A DNA stretch of 54,947 nucleotides from Anaerobranca gottschalkii DSM 13577 (GTDB lineage: Bacteria; Bacillota; Proteinivoracia; Proteinivoracales; Proteinivoracaceae). The first letter of the stretch is position 1; the number at the start of each line of letters is the position of its first letter. The translations under genes and the position numbers were made by a program. The notes beneath the pieces were generated by a model. That model made no database searches and was not told where the DNA came from. It worked only from the letters and a program-made list of their open reading frames with translations. The stretch covers positions 1 to 54,947 of the forward strand of contig NZ_FOIF01000009.1 of NCBI RefSeq assembly GCF_900111575.1, written 5' to 3'. This document shows positions 18,306 through 28,517 of the stretch, piece by piece.

Positions 18306-18702
18306 TTAACGTTGATCAGATAAATAATTACCGTGTACATAGGCTACCCTGCCTAGATAGTCAACCCTATACCAACCATTGTTAACTTGACCGGTAATTA
18401 TTACTTCTTGTCCTGGACTAAAACTACCAACCCTTTCACTATCTGTTGTAGCATCAGCCCTGACGTTTAAAGAGACAGTGGATTTGAGGCATTTCTTCCT
18501 CTTCTTCATTTTCTTCATCTATATCATCTGTTTCATCTTCAACAATATCTCCTTTATTCCTTTCAATTGATGGAGGTTCTAAGTGATATTGCCCTGGTTT
18601 TACCCTACTACTTTGTACCCATTTTTGATTACCAATAACTATCCCTATTAAGGTGAATACAAGAAATATAATTAAAAAAATCGTAAGTTTAGGACGCTCC
18701 AC
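18306..18702 (-). pseudogene. Membrane-anchored SH3-domain protein, frameshifted
   Basis: Two overlapping frames fit one gene. The upstream frame (GTG 18702) gives a membrane helix (LTIFLIIFLVFTLIGIVIG) and an acidic linker (DDIDEENEEEEE). The other frame, ending at 18306, gives a bacterial SH3 domain (VSLNVRADATTDSERVGSF, NGWYRVDYLGRVAYVHGNYL). Removing one A in the run near 18485 would join them as EEE-CLKSTVSL. Such proteins bind the cell wall outside the membrane. It is either a recently broken gene or a sequence error. A programmed shift is unlikely, as no slippery heptamer is present. Confidence 0.75.
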
Positions 18703-18794
18703 AAATATATCCCTCCAAAACTTAGTAAATAATACTAAACATAATATACTTTATTTCGACAAAGATCTGGATAATCCTTTAAAAAAAAGAAAAA

Positions 18795-18812
18795 AGACCT
18801 CAAAAAAGGTCT
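18795..18812 (-). terminator. Terminator after jetD
   Basis: AGACCT and AGGTCT form a 6-bp stem with a T-rich loop, followed on the minus strand by TTTTTTCTTTTTTTT. It closes the Wadjet operon. Confidence 0.75.
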
Positions 18813-18820
18813 AAAAAAGT

Positions 18821-20131
18821 CTAACTTCCCTTTAAAATATGGATAATATCTTTTACATAATCTTCTATTAATAGTTCTTGATAACCACAATATCCCTTAT
18901 CCAACATTTCTTTAACCAATGGAGCCAATTCCTTAGAAGTAATTCCCTCTAACTTTTTCCGTCTATTATCGTCATACTTATTGTTTGATATAGAAATTCT
19001 ATAATTATCTATATCATATCTCCAAAAGACCAGTTTTTCTCCATATCTCTTTTTCAATTTTTCTGCTATTTGTAAGCCCTCTGGATCAAAATCCCCTGCA
19101 TAATATATCCTTTCAAGATTTGCCACCCCTTTATCTAAAAAGACCAAAGATGCTAATTTTAATTGACCAGATGAACATAATAGTGAGGGTTTAACCTTTT
19201 GAGTTTTTACAAAAACTTCACTAAAAACGGAAGGATTTTCAAATACAAAAATAACTTTATTTTGACAATAGATTTCTTCTATCGAAGATAAATTCCAAAG
19301 GTTAAGGTGGATAGGTTCGTTATTTTCTACAAAACCGGCTATCCCATGGTGTATTCCATAGGCAGTAATAGCTTGTATGTTCCCACAAACTGTGTAATTT
19401 GAAATTTCATCCTTTAGCAATCCAAAACAATACAACAATTCCTTTTTTTCTTCACTATTTTCTGGGAAGGGGACACCCTTAAAATATCCCAAACCATATA
19501 GGAGCAATTGGCCTCCCAAAGTATTTTCATCGAAAAAATGGGGATCCTTTGTCAACTTAGAAGAAAAAATCGCCAACCTTTCTAAGCTTCTAAAGTCATG
19601 CAAATAATTTAGTCCTTCTATTACTTTTTCTAAAACAATGGTTAAATTGTTCTTATCCCCTTCATATTCCTTTATTATCCTTTGATAACCATAGCCTTTA
19701 TTTTCTAAGGCTTTAGCCAACCAGTTTCCTCCAGGGGTTTGGGAAAATTTGTCTAAAATCCCTTGAAAAAACCCCTCCTTTTCCTCTAGTTTAAGCCTCT
19801 GAATTTCCTTTTTTGTCTGCAAATTATTGTTAAAATACAATTTTAATACTCTCTCAAAATTACAATTACTAAATCTTGTATTACTAAAAACCTTTAAAAA
19901 CTTCTTAACAGATATTTTAGCGTCTTTAACATCTAAATACTTAATATCTATTTTACACAATAGGTCCTTTTCTTCTTCATTAAGATTATTTAAATAGATA
20001 CTGCCACCAACTACACCTAAAGACTGATATCTATTTCTTATCTCCTCCATAAATCTAGAATACCTTTTATGATTATTCCGTAAAAAATCCGCCATTTCTT
20101 GCTCTAGATCAAGTATTTTTTCTTCATCCAT
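18821..20131 (-). CDS. jetD: Wadjet system nuclease subunit JetD
   Basis: A 436-residue protein with a C-terminal Toprim nuclease domain. FVFENPSVF (Glu about 298) and GDFDPEG (Asp about 347 and 349) provide the acidic metal site, and CGYQELLIED near the end is typical of JetD. The N-terminal part (about 1-250) is helical and links to the SMC core. In Wadjet, JetD cuts DNA once the JetABC motor has stalled on a small circle, destroying plasmids. All acidic residues are present, so it should be active. It is the last gene, 18 bp after jetC. Confidence 0.92.
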   Translation of the reverse strand: MDEEKILDLEQEMADFLRNNHKRYSRFMEEIRNRYQSLGVVGGSIYLNNLNEEEKDLLCKIDIKYLDVKDAKISVKKFLKVFSNTRFSNCNFERVLKLYFNNNLQTKKEIQRLKLEEKEGFFQGILDKFSQTPGGNWLAKALENKGYGYQRIIKEYEGDKNNLTIVLEKVIEGLNYLHDFRSLERLAIFSSKLTKDPHFFDENTLGGQLLLYGLGYFKGVPFPENSEEKKELLYCFGLLKDEISNYTVCGNIQAITAYGIHHGIAGFVENNEPIHLNLWNLSSIEEIYCQNKVIFVFENPSVFSEVFVKTQKVKPSLLCSSGQLKLASLVFLDKGVANLERIYYAGDFDPEGLQIAEKLKKRYGEKLVFWRYDIDNYRISISNNKYDDNRRKKLEGITSKELAPLVKEMLDKGYCGYQELLIEDYVKDIIHILKGS

Positions 20132-20149
20132 TTAAATCACCTATCATTT

Positions 20150-23100
20150 TTATAGATTTTTAAGTTCCAATTGGTTTCCTCTCCAAAGGTAATGGGTAAC
20201 ACAAACATATTCAGAGTTATCTGGCCTCTCTATCTGGGCAATAGCTAAATTATCAACAGTATCATAAGTTCCCCATAAAACCTGGGAATTTAAAACATAA
20301 TCTAATTCCATTTCCTTCAATACCCTGAACATATCCCTAATATTTTCTTCATCTACACCAGCAAAGGCTTCATCTAGTGCCACAATCCTCGGGCAATCCT
20401 TTTTAGCCATATCATAACGGGAATAAACAGCAGTAAACAAAGGTACATACATTGCCATCGCCTTTTCTCCACCACTTAATTGATAAAAGGCATTGTTGGT
20501 CAGTTCCTTTTCCCTCTCTCCTTCTTTACTACTATAAAGTTTAAATTCATACCACTTCCGGTAATCTAAAATTTCTTTGATAACTGTAAAATAATTTTTC
20601 CTTTCACCTTCTTCACTTTCCCGTAGAATTTCCCTTACCCTCGATGAAAAGTGTTTTGACAGGTGTTCAATATCTTTCTGTTCAACTACTTCTTTTTCCA
20701 AAATTTCAATCAACCGTTTTGTATCTAACTGAAATTCATTATCAGCCCTTTTAGGTACCCATTTTAAACTTAATTTTAAAGTACTAGAAGTATTCATAGA
20801 ATCCATAATCCCATTCATTTTTTTAATCCAATTCTTCGATTGACGGATTTTAGCACTAACCTTACGGGAAACGGTTTTAATTAAAATCTCTCTAAAAAAT
20901 TCCTTCTCTTTATCTTCCAAAAGTAATTTATTTTCTTCTAATTCTTCACTTATCCTTTCTTTCAACAAAAATAGATCTACTTCTTTACCATCAACCCTAA
21001 AGCGATAATCCATCCTCTCAGCATCAAAATACAGTTGTTGATATTTAAAATATTGAGAATCTTCGTCAGCTTCTTTGTGGAAAAATTCTATTTTGGTAAG
21101 TTTAGGGAAATAATCCCGTAAAACTCCATTATACCTCGAAAAACTTCCATAGAGATTGCTTTCATAATCATTTTTAGATTTTTTAGCAGTAAATTCAAAA
21201 TTCCTTTCAATTTCCTCTGCTAAATTGTGTATATCTTTGAACCTTTCCTTAGAAAAAATATATCCTAACTCCACTTCTTTTGCGAAAATATCCCGATAAA
21301 CTTCTAGGATTTTCTCTTCATTGTTCATTTTTACTTTTATCTCTTCAATCCGCCTATAATTATTTTTAACCCTTTCTTCTAACCCGGCAATTTCCCTAGT
21401 ATACTTTTCAATTTCACTAGGATTTCTTTCTTTTATTTTATAGCACCTGTCTAGTTCTTCTTGTACCTCTTCATAACCTAATTCCCTTAACCGCTCCTCA
21501 CAAGCCTGTTTTCTGTTTTCCCTATCTTTAATAAACCTGTTTTTTCTATCTAACTCCCCTAAAATCCTGTCTATATCCTCTTCTAAACCCCTTATAGTTT
21601 CTTCAGCCATAACTAATAAATCCTCTAAAACCTCTTTATTATTAACTAAAGATTCTAAGCGATTTAAAGCAGAGATATATCTTTCTATTCCCTGTTCTCC
21701 CCGAAGATATCCTTCATAGTTTTTTTCTAGTGCTAATCCTTCTGTAGCGGTGTATACTTCTTTTTTAACTTCTTCCAATTCACTTAACAACACTTCTTTT
21801 TCTGCCAAAACCTTAGTTAGTTCCCTTTGCAAGTCCCTTAATGCTGCCGTTGCTTCATCGACAATCTCCATTCCTTTTAAAATATCAAGACTTGAAGGGT
21901 AATTTTTTAATTCTCTCTCTATCCTTTCTATTTCATATTTTAAAGTCCTGATTTTTTCTTCTTCTTCCAAAATCAATCCTTTTATTTTATCTATTTCCCC
22001 TTTTAATAAAGAGATTTTCTCTAAACGATATTTTTTCCTAGCAGATTCCCCTATATATTTTACAGAATAATTTTCTGCAACTTTACCTTTAATAATCCCA
22101 ATTCCATAGTTACCCTTTTCATCTAAATATGTTGTTCCACTTTCATCTAATTGGATGCTCTGTAACACTAAATCGATATCTTCATAAGTTATTTCTCCAA
22201 TGGCAGTTTGATCAACCTTTAAATATTGGCTTAAGTTATGACTTAAAAAAGCCGGCTGAGGAAACAAATATTTATCCCTTCCCCCTTTATCGGCAGTTAG
22301 GATCTCTTCTTTATATTTTTCTGGAATAATTAAAGCATCTAAAAGCCCCATATCCAAAAGGGCTACTTCTATTTTCCCTCGAACTTCTTCACTAACATTG
22401 GGAAGAAAATCCACAGCTTTATACAGTGGCAAATATGGTATATTTAGCCTTTCTAAAAGCTCTCTATTTTTTTCGACTTCTTCATCTTTAGGAAATTCTA
22501 TTTCTTTAGCTTCTTCAAGTTCTTTAATTTTCCTTTGTAATTCAGAAATATTATTCAAAAACTCCTCAATTTTAAGTTTGCATCCTTCTATTTTCCCTTG
22601 TCTTACCCCTTTTAACCTATGGTATAGATTTACTACACCATCTTTTAATGTAGCTAAATCATCTCTTCTTTCTAAAGAAAAAACTAAACTAGAAATACTT
22701 TGAAATTCTTTGTCATCTAATATCATATATTCATTGTTTCTACTCCATTTAACAACATTTTCTACGTATTCTTCTTTAATAACTGTTAAATATTCTTCAG
22801 ATTCCCTGACTTTATTTTGGGCACCTTTAACTTCCCTTTCCAGCTTATCTTCTTTTTGTAAAACCTTTTCTAACTCAGCTTTCTTAAGTTTAAATTTTTC
22901 TAAAACTTCTTTACCTTTTTTAATCTTATCCCGGTGTTTTTCTGCCCCTTCTCCCATCAATTTTATATTAAGATCTTCTCTAAAAAGTTGATGCCCTCCA
23001 TAACAACATTCTTCTGCATAATCATCCATCTCTTGAAGAGTTTTATCTATATCTTCAGCTATTAACTGAAATTTAGCAAAATTTTTTTCCCTTTCACCTT

Positions 23101-24199
23101 CCTTTTCCTTTAATCTACCTTTTTTTGTATCTAATTCATCATTTTTTACTTTTTTCTCCCGATACCCTTCAGCCAACTCAGCCTTTATCTCCTCTAACTC
23201 ATCCCGAATATTTTTTATATCACTTCGGGAAAACTCCTTTAACTTCTGTTCTGCCAATTCTAATTGATCTTTTAATTCTTGTAATTTTACCCTAGATACC
23301 CTTACTTCCCCTTGTTCTTTTTCTACTAATTCCAAAAGATTCCTTTGTTCCTTTTTTATCTTTTCTATTTCCCGATATTTTTCTAAATACTTTTTCCCTT
23401 TATCATAAATAATAAACTGATTATATTTTTCATATGGCTCTCCTAAACTTTTTAAAGCCTTTAAAGCTTCCTCTAAATCTTTAATCCGCCCTTGAATATT
23501 ATCCATATTTTCCATAGCTTCAGACATTGGTCGTAAATCATCTTCAGTCAGCTGCCTCAAGGAGTTTTCTAAAATACCGTAAATAGTAGTTGGTTTAAAG
23601 TCCTTAGAAAGTTTAGGGCTACGGATATTAATCAAAAGATCCATTAACTCATCGAAGTTTTCCAGATCACTATAGCCATACAAAAATTCGTTGACTTTCC
23701 TTTTATACTCTGTTTGAGATTCTGTATAAAAATCCCCTTCACTTAAACGATTTCTCAGTTCCCTTTTTGTTAAAGGAATTTTTTCATAACCTTTGTCAAT
23801 ATAAAGATAAAAATCCTTTTTCACCCTTTTACCATCGGTAATAATAAAATACCAAGAATCTAATGGTTTACCTTTAACAGCCTTTAATCCCATGCCAAAG
23901 GTTAAGTACCTATCCCCTTTTTTAAACTCGGCATAAAGGTAGGCGGTCCTTTCATTTTCCCCTTCTTTCATTAAAAGATAATTTTCTATCCTCCTTGCAG
24001 AAGTCCCAAAGGGGTCAATCCTCTCTGGCCGTTTATTACCATCTAAAAGGAGAGGTATAAAACTTTGCATTGTTACCGATTTCCCTGAACCATTGGCACC
24101 TCTTAGGAGGAGTTTGCCATTTTCCAATTCAAATTCCTCTTCGTCATAATACCAAAAGTTTACTAAACCCAATTTATTTAACAACCATCTATCCCCCAT
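20150..24199 (-). CDS. jetC: Wadjet SMC-like ATPase JetC
   Basis: A 1,349-residue SMC/MukB-like ATPase. Walker A GANGSGKS is at residues 34-41, long coiled coils span about 240-560 and 690-1000 around a hinge near 590-680, signature LSGGEKAMA is at 1241 and Walker B RIVALDEAF at 1256-1264. The late KEMELDYVLNSQVLWGTYDT segment is typical of JetC. It extrudes DNA loops and senses the size of circular DNA. It is longer than the type I proteins I recall, which together with the long JetB suggests another Wadjet subtype (perhaps III), but this is tentative. The gene is intact despite its length. The start at 24199 follows GGAGGAG. Confidence 0.95.
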   Translation of the reverse strand: MGDRWLLNKLGLVNFWYYDEEEFELENGKLLLRGANGSGKSVTMQSFIPLLLDGNKRPERIDPFGTSARRIENYLLMKEGENERTAYLYAEFKKGDRYLTFGMGLKAVKGKPLDSWYFIITDGKRVKKDFYLYIDKGYEKIPLTKRELRNRLSEGDFYTESQTEYKRKVNEFLYGYSDLENFDELMDLLINIRSPKLSKDFKPTTIYGILENSLRQLTEDDLRPMSEAMENMDNIQGRIKDLEEALKALKSLGEPYEKYNQFIIYDKGKKYLEKYREIEKIKKEQRNLLELVEKEQGEVRVSRVKLQELKDQLELAEQKLKEFSRSDIKNIRDELEEIKAELAEGYREKKVKNDELDTKKGRLKEKEGEREKNFAKFQLIAEDIDKTLQEMDDYAEECCYGGHQLFREDLNIKLMGEGAEKHRDKIKKGKEVLEKFKLKKAELEKVLQKEDKLEREVKGAQNKVRESEEYLTVIKEEYVENVVKWSRNNEYMILDDKEFQSISSLVFSLERRDDLATLKDGVVNLYHRLKGVRQGKIEGCKLKIEEFLNNISELQRKIKELEEAKEIEFPKDEEVEKNRELLERLNIPYLPLYKAVDFLPNVSEEVRGKIEVALLDMGLLDALIIPEKYKEEILTADKGGRDKYLFPQPAFLSHNLSQYLKVDQTAIGEITYEDIDLVLQSIQLDESGTTYLDEKGNYGIGIIKGKVAENYSVKYIGESARKKYRLEKISLLKGEIDKIKGLILEEEEKIRTLKYEIERIERELKNYPSSLDILKGMEIVDEATAALRDLQRELTKVLAEKEVLLSELEEVKKEVYTATEGLALEKNYEGYLRGEQGIERYISALNRLESLVNNKEVLEDLLVMAEETIRGLEEDIDRILGELDRKNRFIKDRENRKQACEERLRELGYEEVQEELDRCYKIKERNPSEIEKYTREIAGLEERVKNNYRRIEEIKVKMNNEEKILEVYRDIFAKEVELGYIFSKERFKDIHNLAEEIERNFEFTAKKSKNDYESNLYGSFSRYNGVLRDYFPKLTKIEFFHKEADEDSQYFKYQQLYFDAERMDYRFRVDGKEVDLFLLKERISEELEENKLLLEDKEKEFFREILIKTVSRKVSAKIRQSKNWIKKMNGIMDSMNTSSTLKLSLKWVPKRADNEFQLDTKRLIEILEKEVVEQKDIEHLSKHFSSRVREILRESEEGERKNYFTVIKEILDYRKWYEFKLYSSKEGEREKELTNNAFYQLSGGEKAMAMYVPLFTAVYSRYDMAKKDCPRIVALDEAFAGVDEENIRDMFRVLKEMELDYVLNSQVLWGTYDTVDNLAIAQIERPDNSEYVCVTHYLWRGNQLELKNL

Positions 24200-24203
24200 T
24201 TTT

Positions 24204-25334
24204 CTACTCCTCCTTTTCCAAATAATCTTCAGGATAATCCCCCATTACCTTACCTATCAAAGGTTTTACATAAATTTTATCCCCTGTTTTTTCCAGCATA
24301 TTAAATCCCTTCATAAACTCTAAGATTTCACTGACCAAATAATCTAGTTTTCCTTCCCGGTATTCTTTACTCCAACCTCTATCTTTATCTTTTTTTAGCC
24401 TTTTGATAATCTCCCAAAATTCTTCCTTGTCAATACAAATCCATGAATTTTCAGCTAAAACTAATTCTCCCCTTTTCAATAATTCCAACAATCTTTTGTT
24501 TAGAAGTAGTACTATATCGGAAATCCCAGTAGAGTTGGGAAAACTATCTTTAATCCTCTCTCCTTCATCTAATACCACTAAAGCTCCTTCCCTATGAACA
24601 TGTAACTTCCAATCTAAATACTTTGCCAAATCTTCCTCTATCCTGGATTTATAGTTTTTAATATAACCAAAGTCTTGATCCTCCGACCCGTAATTATACA
24701 TAACTGGGTTCAATACCAAAGTTCGGTAAACCCTATGTCTACGGAAAATCCCCCGCTGTTCATCTACCGAATCTGGGGCAAAGTTTAGGAGATCCTCTAA
24801 ATTTTTAGCAAAGGAAATATCTACAGGAAAGGTTCTGACTATATACTTAGAAATTCCGGTATTTTCATAAAGGACCTCTGCCCCTTCACTATCGGCAAAA
24901 TCCTGTTCTTGTCCGTCAGTCACTTTGATCAGCTTTAAATTTTGGGCAAACTTTAAGACTCTAATCAACGACCTCCTGTTGGAATAGATCGTCCAATCTA
25001 TCCTTTCTAAATCAAAATTACCGTTAATATAGTCAATTAAACTGGATAAAACAAACTGTTCCTCTTTCCCTTTATCTTCCAAAAACATCAACAGCAGCAT
25101 CAATAGGCAATAATCTAGTTTTTCTTTAAAATCCCCTATTCCCATCCAAGGTTCTACTCGGCCAGGGAATTTTTCTAATTTAATAAAGTCTTGGTGGATA
25201 ATTAGATTATAGCCTAATTTTTCTTCCACAAAGGATTTAAAGGACTTATAACTGTCTTTGATGTCATAATATAAATCCCTATTTTCCCCTTTTAAAATTA
25301 TATAGTTATCTAACAGTGTTTTTAGTAAATTCAC
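24204..25334 (-). CDS. jetB: Wadjet subunit JetB (DUF4194-like)
   Basis: A protein of about 376 residues with winged-helix character: LVVLDEGERIKDSFPNSTGISDIVLLLNKRL and EFWEIIKRLKKDKDRGWSKEYR near the C-terminus. It corresponds to the MukE-like kite subunit that dimerises and binds the JetA-JetC ring. The GTG at 25334 is preferred since GGAGGAA lies about eight bases upstream; a GTG at 25349 is possible. Position between jetA and jetC and the four-base gap to jetC support the call. It is longer than the type I JetB proteins I recall. Confidence 0.85.
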   Translation of the reverse strand: MNLLKTLLDNYIILKGENRDLYYDIKDSYKSFKSFVEEKLGYNLIIHQDFIKLEKFPGRVEPWMGIGDFKEKLDYCLLMLLLMFLEDKGKEEQFVLSSLIDYINGNFDLERIDWTIYSNRRSLIRVLKFAQNLKLIKVTDGQEQDFADSEGAEVLYENTGISKYIVRTFPVDISFAKNLEDLLNFAPDSVDEQRGIFRRHRVYRTLVLNPVMYNYGSEDQDFGYIKNYKSRIEEDLAKYLDWKLHVHREGALVVLDEGERIKDSFPNSTGISDIVLLLNKRLLELLKRGELVLAENSWICIDKEEFWEIIKRLKKDKDRGWSKEYREGKLDYLVSEILEFMKGFNMLEKTGDKIYVKPLIGKVMGDYPEDYLEKEE

Positions 25335-25356
25335 CAAAAATTCCTCCACCTTTTAC

Positions 25357-26829
25357 TTAATTAAAAAGTAAGATATAGTTAGGCATTATTAGAATACCGT
25401 CTTGACAGTTTAAAGTGATCTTTTCCCCATCTTGTAGCAAGACTTGGTACTCTCTGCCATACTCAGTTTTACTTTTTTTAGTTTTATTGTTATTTGCCCG
25501 GGATAGCCATCTTAATAGAGTATTTCTCTGAAAAGGGGTAAGAGTAGGTAAATCTTTAAAAACTATTTTATTATCAACAATTAACTCTTCTATAACCTTT
25601 CTTTCCCTTTCCGCCCGTTCCCTTAGTTCCCTTTTTAACTTTTCCTTTTGCTCCCTTTTATCTTCTATCGGGGTTTTTGTTAACCTTTCCCGATATTTTC
25701 TAGTCCTTGGTTTTACCACAACCTGATGGGGCTTTTCTTCAAAGATACTGCTATTTATACTTTCCGTTTCCCTAATAGGGTTCCCTAAAATATGGCGGGT
25801 AGAAAAAACTCCTATAGTTACTGCCGATAACTTGTGGGCCTCTTCTAAATCCTTACAGTTGTAAAAGAGTTCTAAAAGTTTTCGATACTCCAACTTTCTG
25901 TTGGCACCACTGTTTCGCCGCTCTGATATTTGGGAAGCATAGCGGGTTATTTTCATGATTATTTCATTAGTAATATCTAAAATTGTTTCACAATCACTTT
26001 TTCTCTCCTCAGTAGATAAAAACCAATTTTGGATACTCTGCCATCTAGCCAAGTTTGTTCTCATAAATTCCCCTTCATCTAGTTTGTAATTTAACCTAGG
26101 GATAGTTTTTTCATGTTCTAATACTTTATTTAAAAGGGCTTTTACCTCATCTTCATCTATTTCACTAAATATTTTTTCTAGATAGATAATATTACCTTGT
26201 ATTCCTTTAATAAACTCTTTCAGGTATTTGATAAAGTCTTTTTTATACGTTATAAATTCCATTGTCTTCATCAATTCCTCTACCTTAGGGGTATAGAAAC
26301 TTTTGATATAATCTTGATAGTTTTCATTGATCTTTTTAAAGTAATCACTTATTTCATTCCACCAGCTGTAAACCTTTTTAGGGGGAGCCCCTTTGATTTC
26401 CAGAAAACTTTCAAGTTTTTTTCTAAAAGTTTCTACCAAATCTGTGTCTAGAGATCCTTTATTTTCCCCTTGAAGTTTCTCTAGTTCTATAATCATCCGC
26501 TCAATTTCTATGGTGTATTGAGAGAGCTGGTACTTAAACTGGCGATTTTTAAATTCCTCTAATGTTTTTGCCTTTTTACTGTCCTGCAGGACCTCTAAAT
26601 TTTTATTTTCCACTAAATAATCTAAGTCGTTTTTAAGATTATCTAAAGTGTAATCTTTAAATTGGGGATATTTTTTTAGTTCATTGTAAATATCCTCTTT
26701 ATAATGCCAGTACTTATACCGCAAATGGTTATGATACATTATCCGGATAATAGGACGATACCGCCAAGTATTCTCCATCGCCAAATATTTAACTTGTTCT
26801 ATTTGCTTAAAGACATCACTATTTATCAC
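25357..26829 (-). CDS. jetA: Wadjet subunit JetA (kleisin-like)
   Basis: A 490-residue, mostly helical charged protein. The N-terminal part (KYLAMENTWRYRPIIRIMYHNHLRYKYWHY) looks like a winged helix; the middle is coiled coil (about 100-330); a basic linker (TRKYRERLTKTP) leads to a small C-terminal domain. This matches the kleisin (MukF-like) role: closing the JetC ring and carrying JetB. Few residues are conserved in the family, so the assignment leans on gene order. The second GTG (26829), behind AAAGGGTGG, is preferred to the one at 26838. It begins 12 bp after the ABC permease gene. Confidence 0.85.
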   Translation of the reverse strand: MINSDVFKQIEQVKYLAMENTWRYRPIIRIMYHNHLRYKYWHYKEDIYNELKKYPQFKDYTLDNLKNDLDYLVENKNLEVLQDSKKAKTLEEFKNRQFKYQLSQYTIEIERMIIELEKLQGENKGSLDTDLVETFRKKLESFLEIKGAPPKKVYSWWNEISDYFKKINENYQDYIKSFYTPKVEELMKTMEFITYKKDFIKYLKEFIKGIQGNIIYLEKIFSEIDEDEVKALLNKVLEHEKTIPRLNYKLDEGEFMRTNLARWQSIQNWFLSTEERKSDCETILDITNEIIMKITRYASQISERRNSGANRKLEYRKLLELFYNCKDLEEAHKLSAVTIGVFSTRHILGNPIRETESINSSIFEEKPHQVVVKPRTRKYRERLTKTPIEDKREQKEKLKRELRERAERERKVIEELIVDNKIVFKDLPTLTPFQRNTLLRWLSRANNNKTKKSKTEYGREYQVLLQDGEKITLNCQDGILIMPNYILLFN

Positions 26830-26841
26830 TAAAACCACCCT

Positions 26842-28500
26842 TTAAAATTCAATTTTTTCCCAACTTTTTACCCCTATTTTTTTAAACACATAGAAAAACT
26901 GAAAAACAATGGTTAATACAGATAGAATAATTATTATAGGTAAACTAAAATATTTACTAATTAACATAAAAACCTTAATTTCACTAAAATATAGGGCAAA
27001 CATACCCACCGAAAAAAGTAAATATGCTAGTGGAAGTACAAAGGTTATTATTCCACCAATAAATTTATTTTTAGAATAATATTTTTGATAATATAAAACT
27101 TCTACACTCTGATATAGTATGCTATAGCCAATTGTTACTATGCATTGGAATATTATAAGCAGTAAAGTAATAATTACAGAAACTTCTAATAATAAAGCTA
27201 ACACAGTTAAACCTACAGTTAATACAACTAAAGTAGGAATAGAAATCATTATTATACTAGATAATAAAATTTCCTTTGACGATATAGGTAAATACTTCAA
27301 AATAGAATACTGATATTTGGCTAGCATAGGATTCAACATTATTTCACTACTAATAAAAGGTACAGCTACACCTGTGTAAACTAGAAATATGCCTAAAAAA
27401 ATTATTATTTTTAAAGCAAAAATCGGAGTTTCAGAAAAAAATGTTGCACTTACATATATTAATATTAAATATAATACGATAAAGAAAACTCCACCAACCA
27501 TTATATCGAAATTTTTAGCAGCTCTTATCCATTGATATATTATTAAATTTATTATTTTTGAATTTTTACTATTTTTCCATAGAGTATTTTTATTAAATTT
27601 AGTTTTTCTATATTTTTTAGTATTAGAATCCCAACTTTCAACTACAGAGCTATTCAACCAGCCAATATAAAAGGTTTTTTGAGCAACTTTATAACTTATT
27701 GCGATGATTACTATTGGAATTATTAATGTGAAAATTAAAGAAACAAAAATTTTGTTGGAAGACCCTATACCTACTAAAACCAACAGCTCACTTCCTGAAT
27801 AAGCAGGTATAAGATACAATAACTTTTGATTATCCGATAGACTTCTTAATATTTCAACCACCCAACTAGGAATTGTCATATTAAAAAACAAAAATGCAAA
27901 AAACCATAACGATAATAATAAATTTCCTATATTAAAAAAGTAACGAAAAATTTTAATAGAAAAATTCTTTATAAAATAAATACCAAATAAAACACCTAGA
28001 CTAGTTGAAGTTGTAGCTACAGCTAAATATACTATCGGCAATATTAAATAAAATCCTATTCTTACATTCATTGATAATGATAAGGCTAAAATAAAAGGAA
28101 AAAAAAATATAGCTTCTTTGCTAACTGTTTTCAAAATATGATTTATCAACTTATAAATTAAAATAATACCCGGTTGTAAAGGAGTAGACATTAAATAATT
28201 TAACTCAGGGGATCTATAAAAATTTTGTACCAAGTGGGATAAACTTGAAAAAAATTGAAACATAAAAATTACCATAAAAGTAACAGTAAATAAAACTATA
28301 AGTTGGCTTTCAGGAGTATAAGTTAACCAATCTAATCTATCAAAAAGTCTAACATTTATCCATCGAATAATAGCGAAAAAACAAATTGTTATTATAATAA
28401 AATACAGTAATGTTTTAATCTTTTGTTTTAAATTTTTGAATAACCTATTATATAACATTAACCATTGAACTTTGTAAAGAGAAATTAAAGTTTTTATCAT
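26842..28500 (-). CDS. ABC-2 type exporter, membrane subunit
   Basis: A 552-residue, highly hydrophobic protein with about 12 membrane segments, very rich in Ile, Phe and Lys. The stretch SHLVQNFYRSPELNYLMSTP is the conserved cytoplasmic part of putative ABC exporters of this kind. Its ATPase is the next gene upstream. The substrate is unknown. Only 12 bp separate it from jetA, so exporter and Wadjet are probably co-transcribed. Base composition is more AT-rich than its neighbours. Confidence 0.85.
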   Translation of the reverse strand: MIKTLISLYKVQWLMLYNRLFKNLKQKIKTLLYFIIITICFFAIIRWINVRLFDRLDWLTYTPESQLIVLFTVTFMVIFMFQFFSSLSHLVQNFYRSPELNYLMSTPLQPGIILIYKLINHILKTVSKEAIFFFPFILALSLSMNVRIGFYLILPIVYLAVATTSTSLGVLFGIYFIKNFSIKIFRYFFNIGNLLLSLWFFAFLFFNMTIPSWVVEILRSLSDNQKLLYLIPAYSGSELLVLVGIGSSNKIFVSLIFTLIIPIVIIAISYKVAQKTFYIGWLNSSVVESWDSNTKKYRKTKFNKNTLWKNSKNSKIINLIIYQWIRAAKNFDIMVGGVFFIVLYLILIYVSATFFSETPIFALKIIIFLGIFLVYTGVAVPFISSEIMLNPMLAKYQYSILKYLPISSKEILLSSIIMISIPTLVVLTVGLTVLALLLEVSVIITLLLIIFQCIVTIGYSILYQSVEVLYYQKYYSKNKFIGGIITFVLPLAYLLFSVGMFALYFSEIKVFMLISKYFSLPIIIILSVLTIVFQFFYVFKKIGVKSWEKIEF

Positions 28501-28517
28501 AATACCCCTCCTTTATA

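Noticed and set aside
18454-18518. Programmed frameshift in the SH3 gene
   Set aside because: The needed shift lies in a GAA-rich run without a slippery heptamer, stop codon or stimulatory stem. A mutation or sequence error is simpler.
22129-22991. Plus-strand reading frames inside jetC
   Set aside because: They are shadows of the coiled-coil gene on the other strand, with low-complexity Ser/Leu/Phe translation and no ribosome sites.
18821-26838. MukBEF or another housekeeping SMC system
   Set aside because: The fourth gene has a Toprim nuclease domain of the JetD kind, and the order matches Wadjet. MukBEF has no such nuclease.
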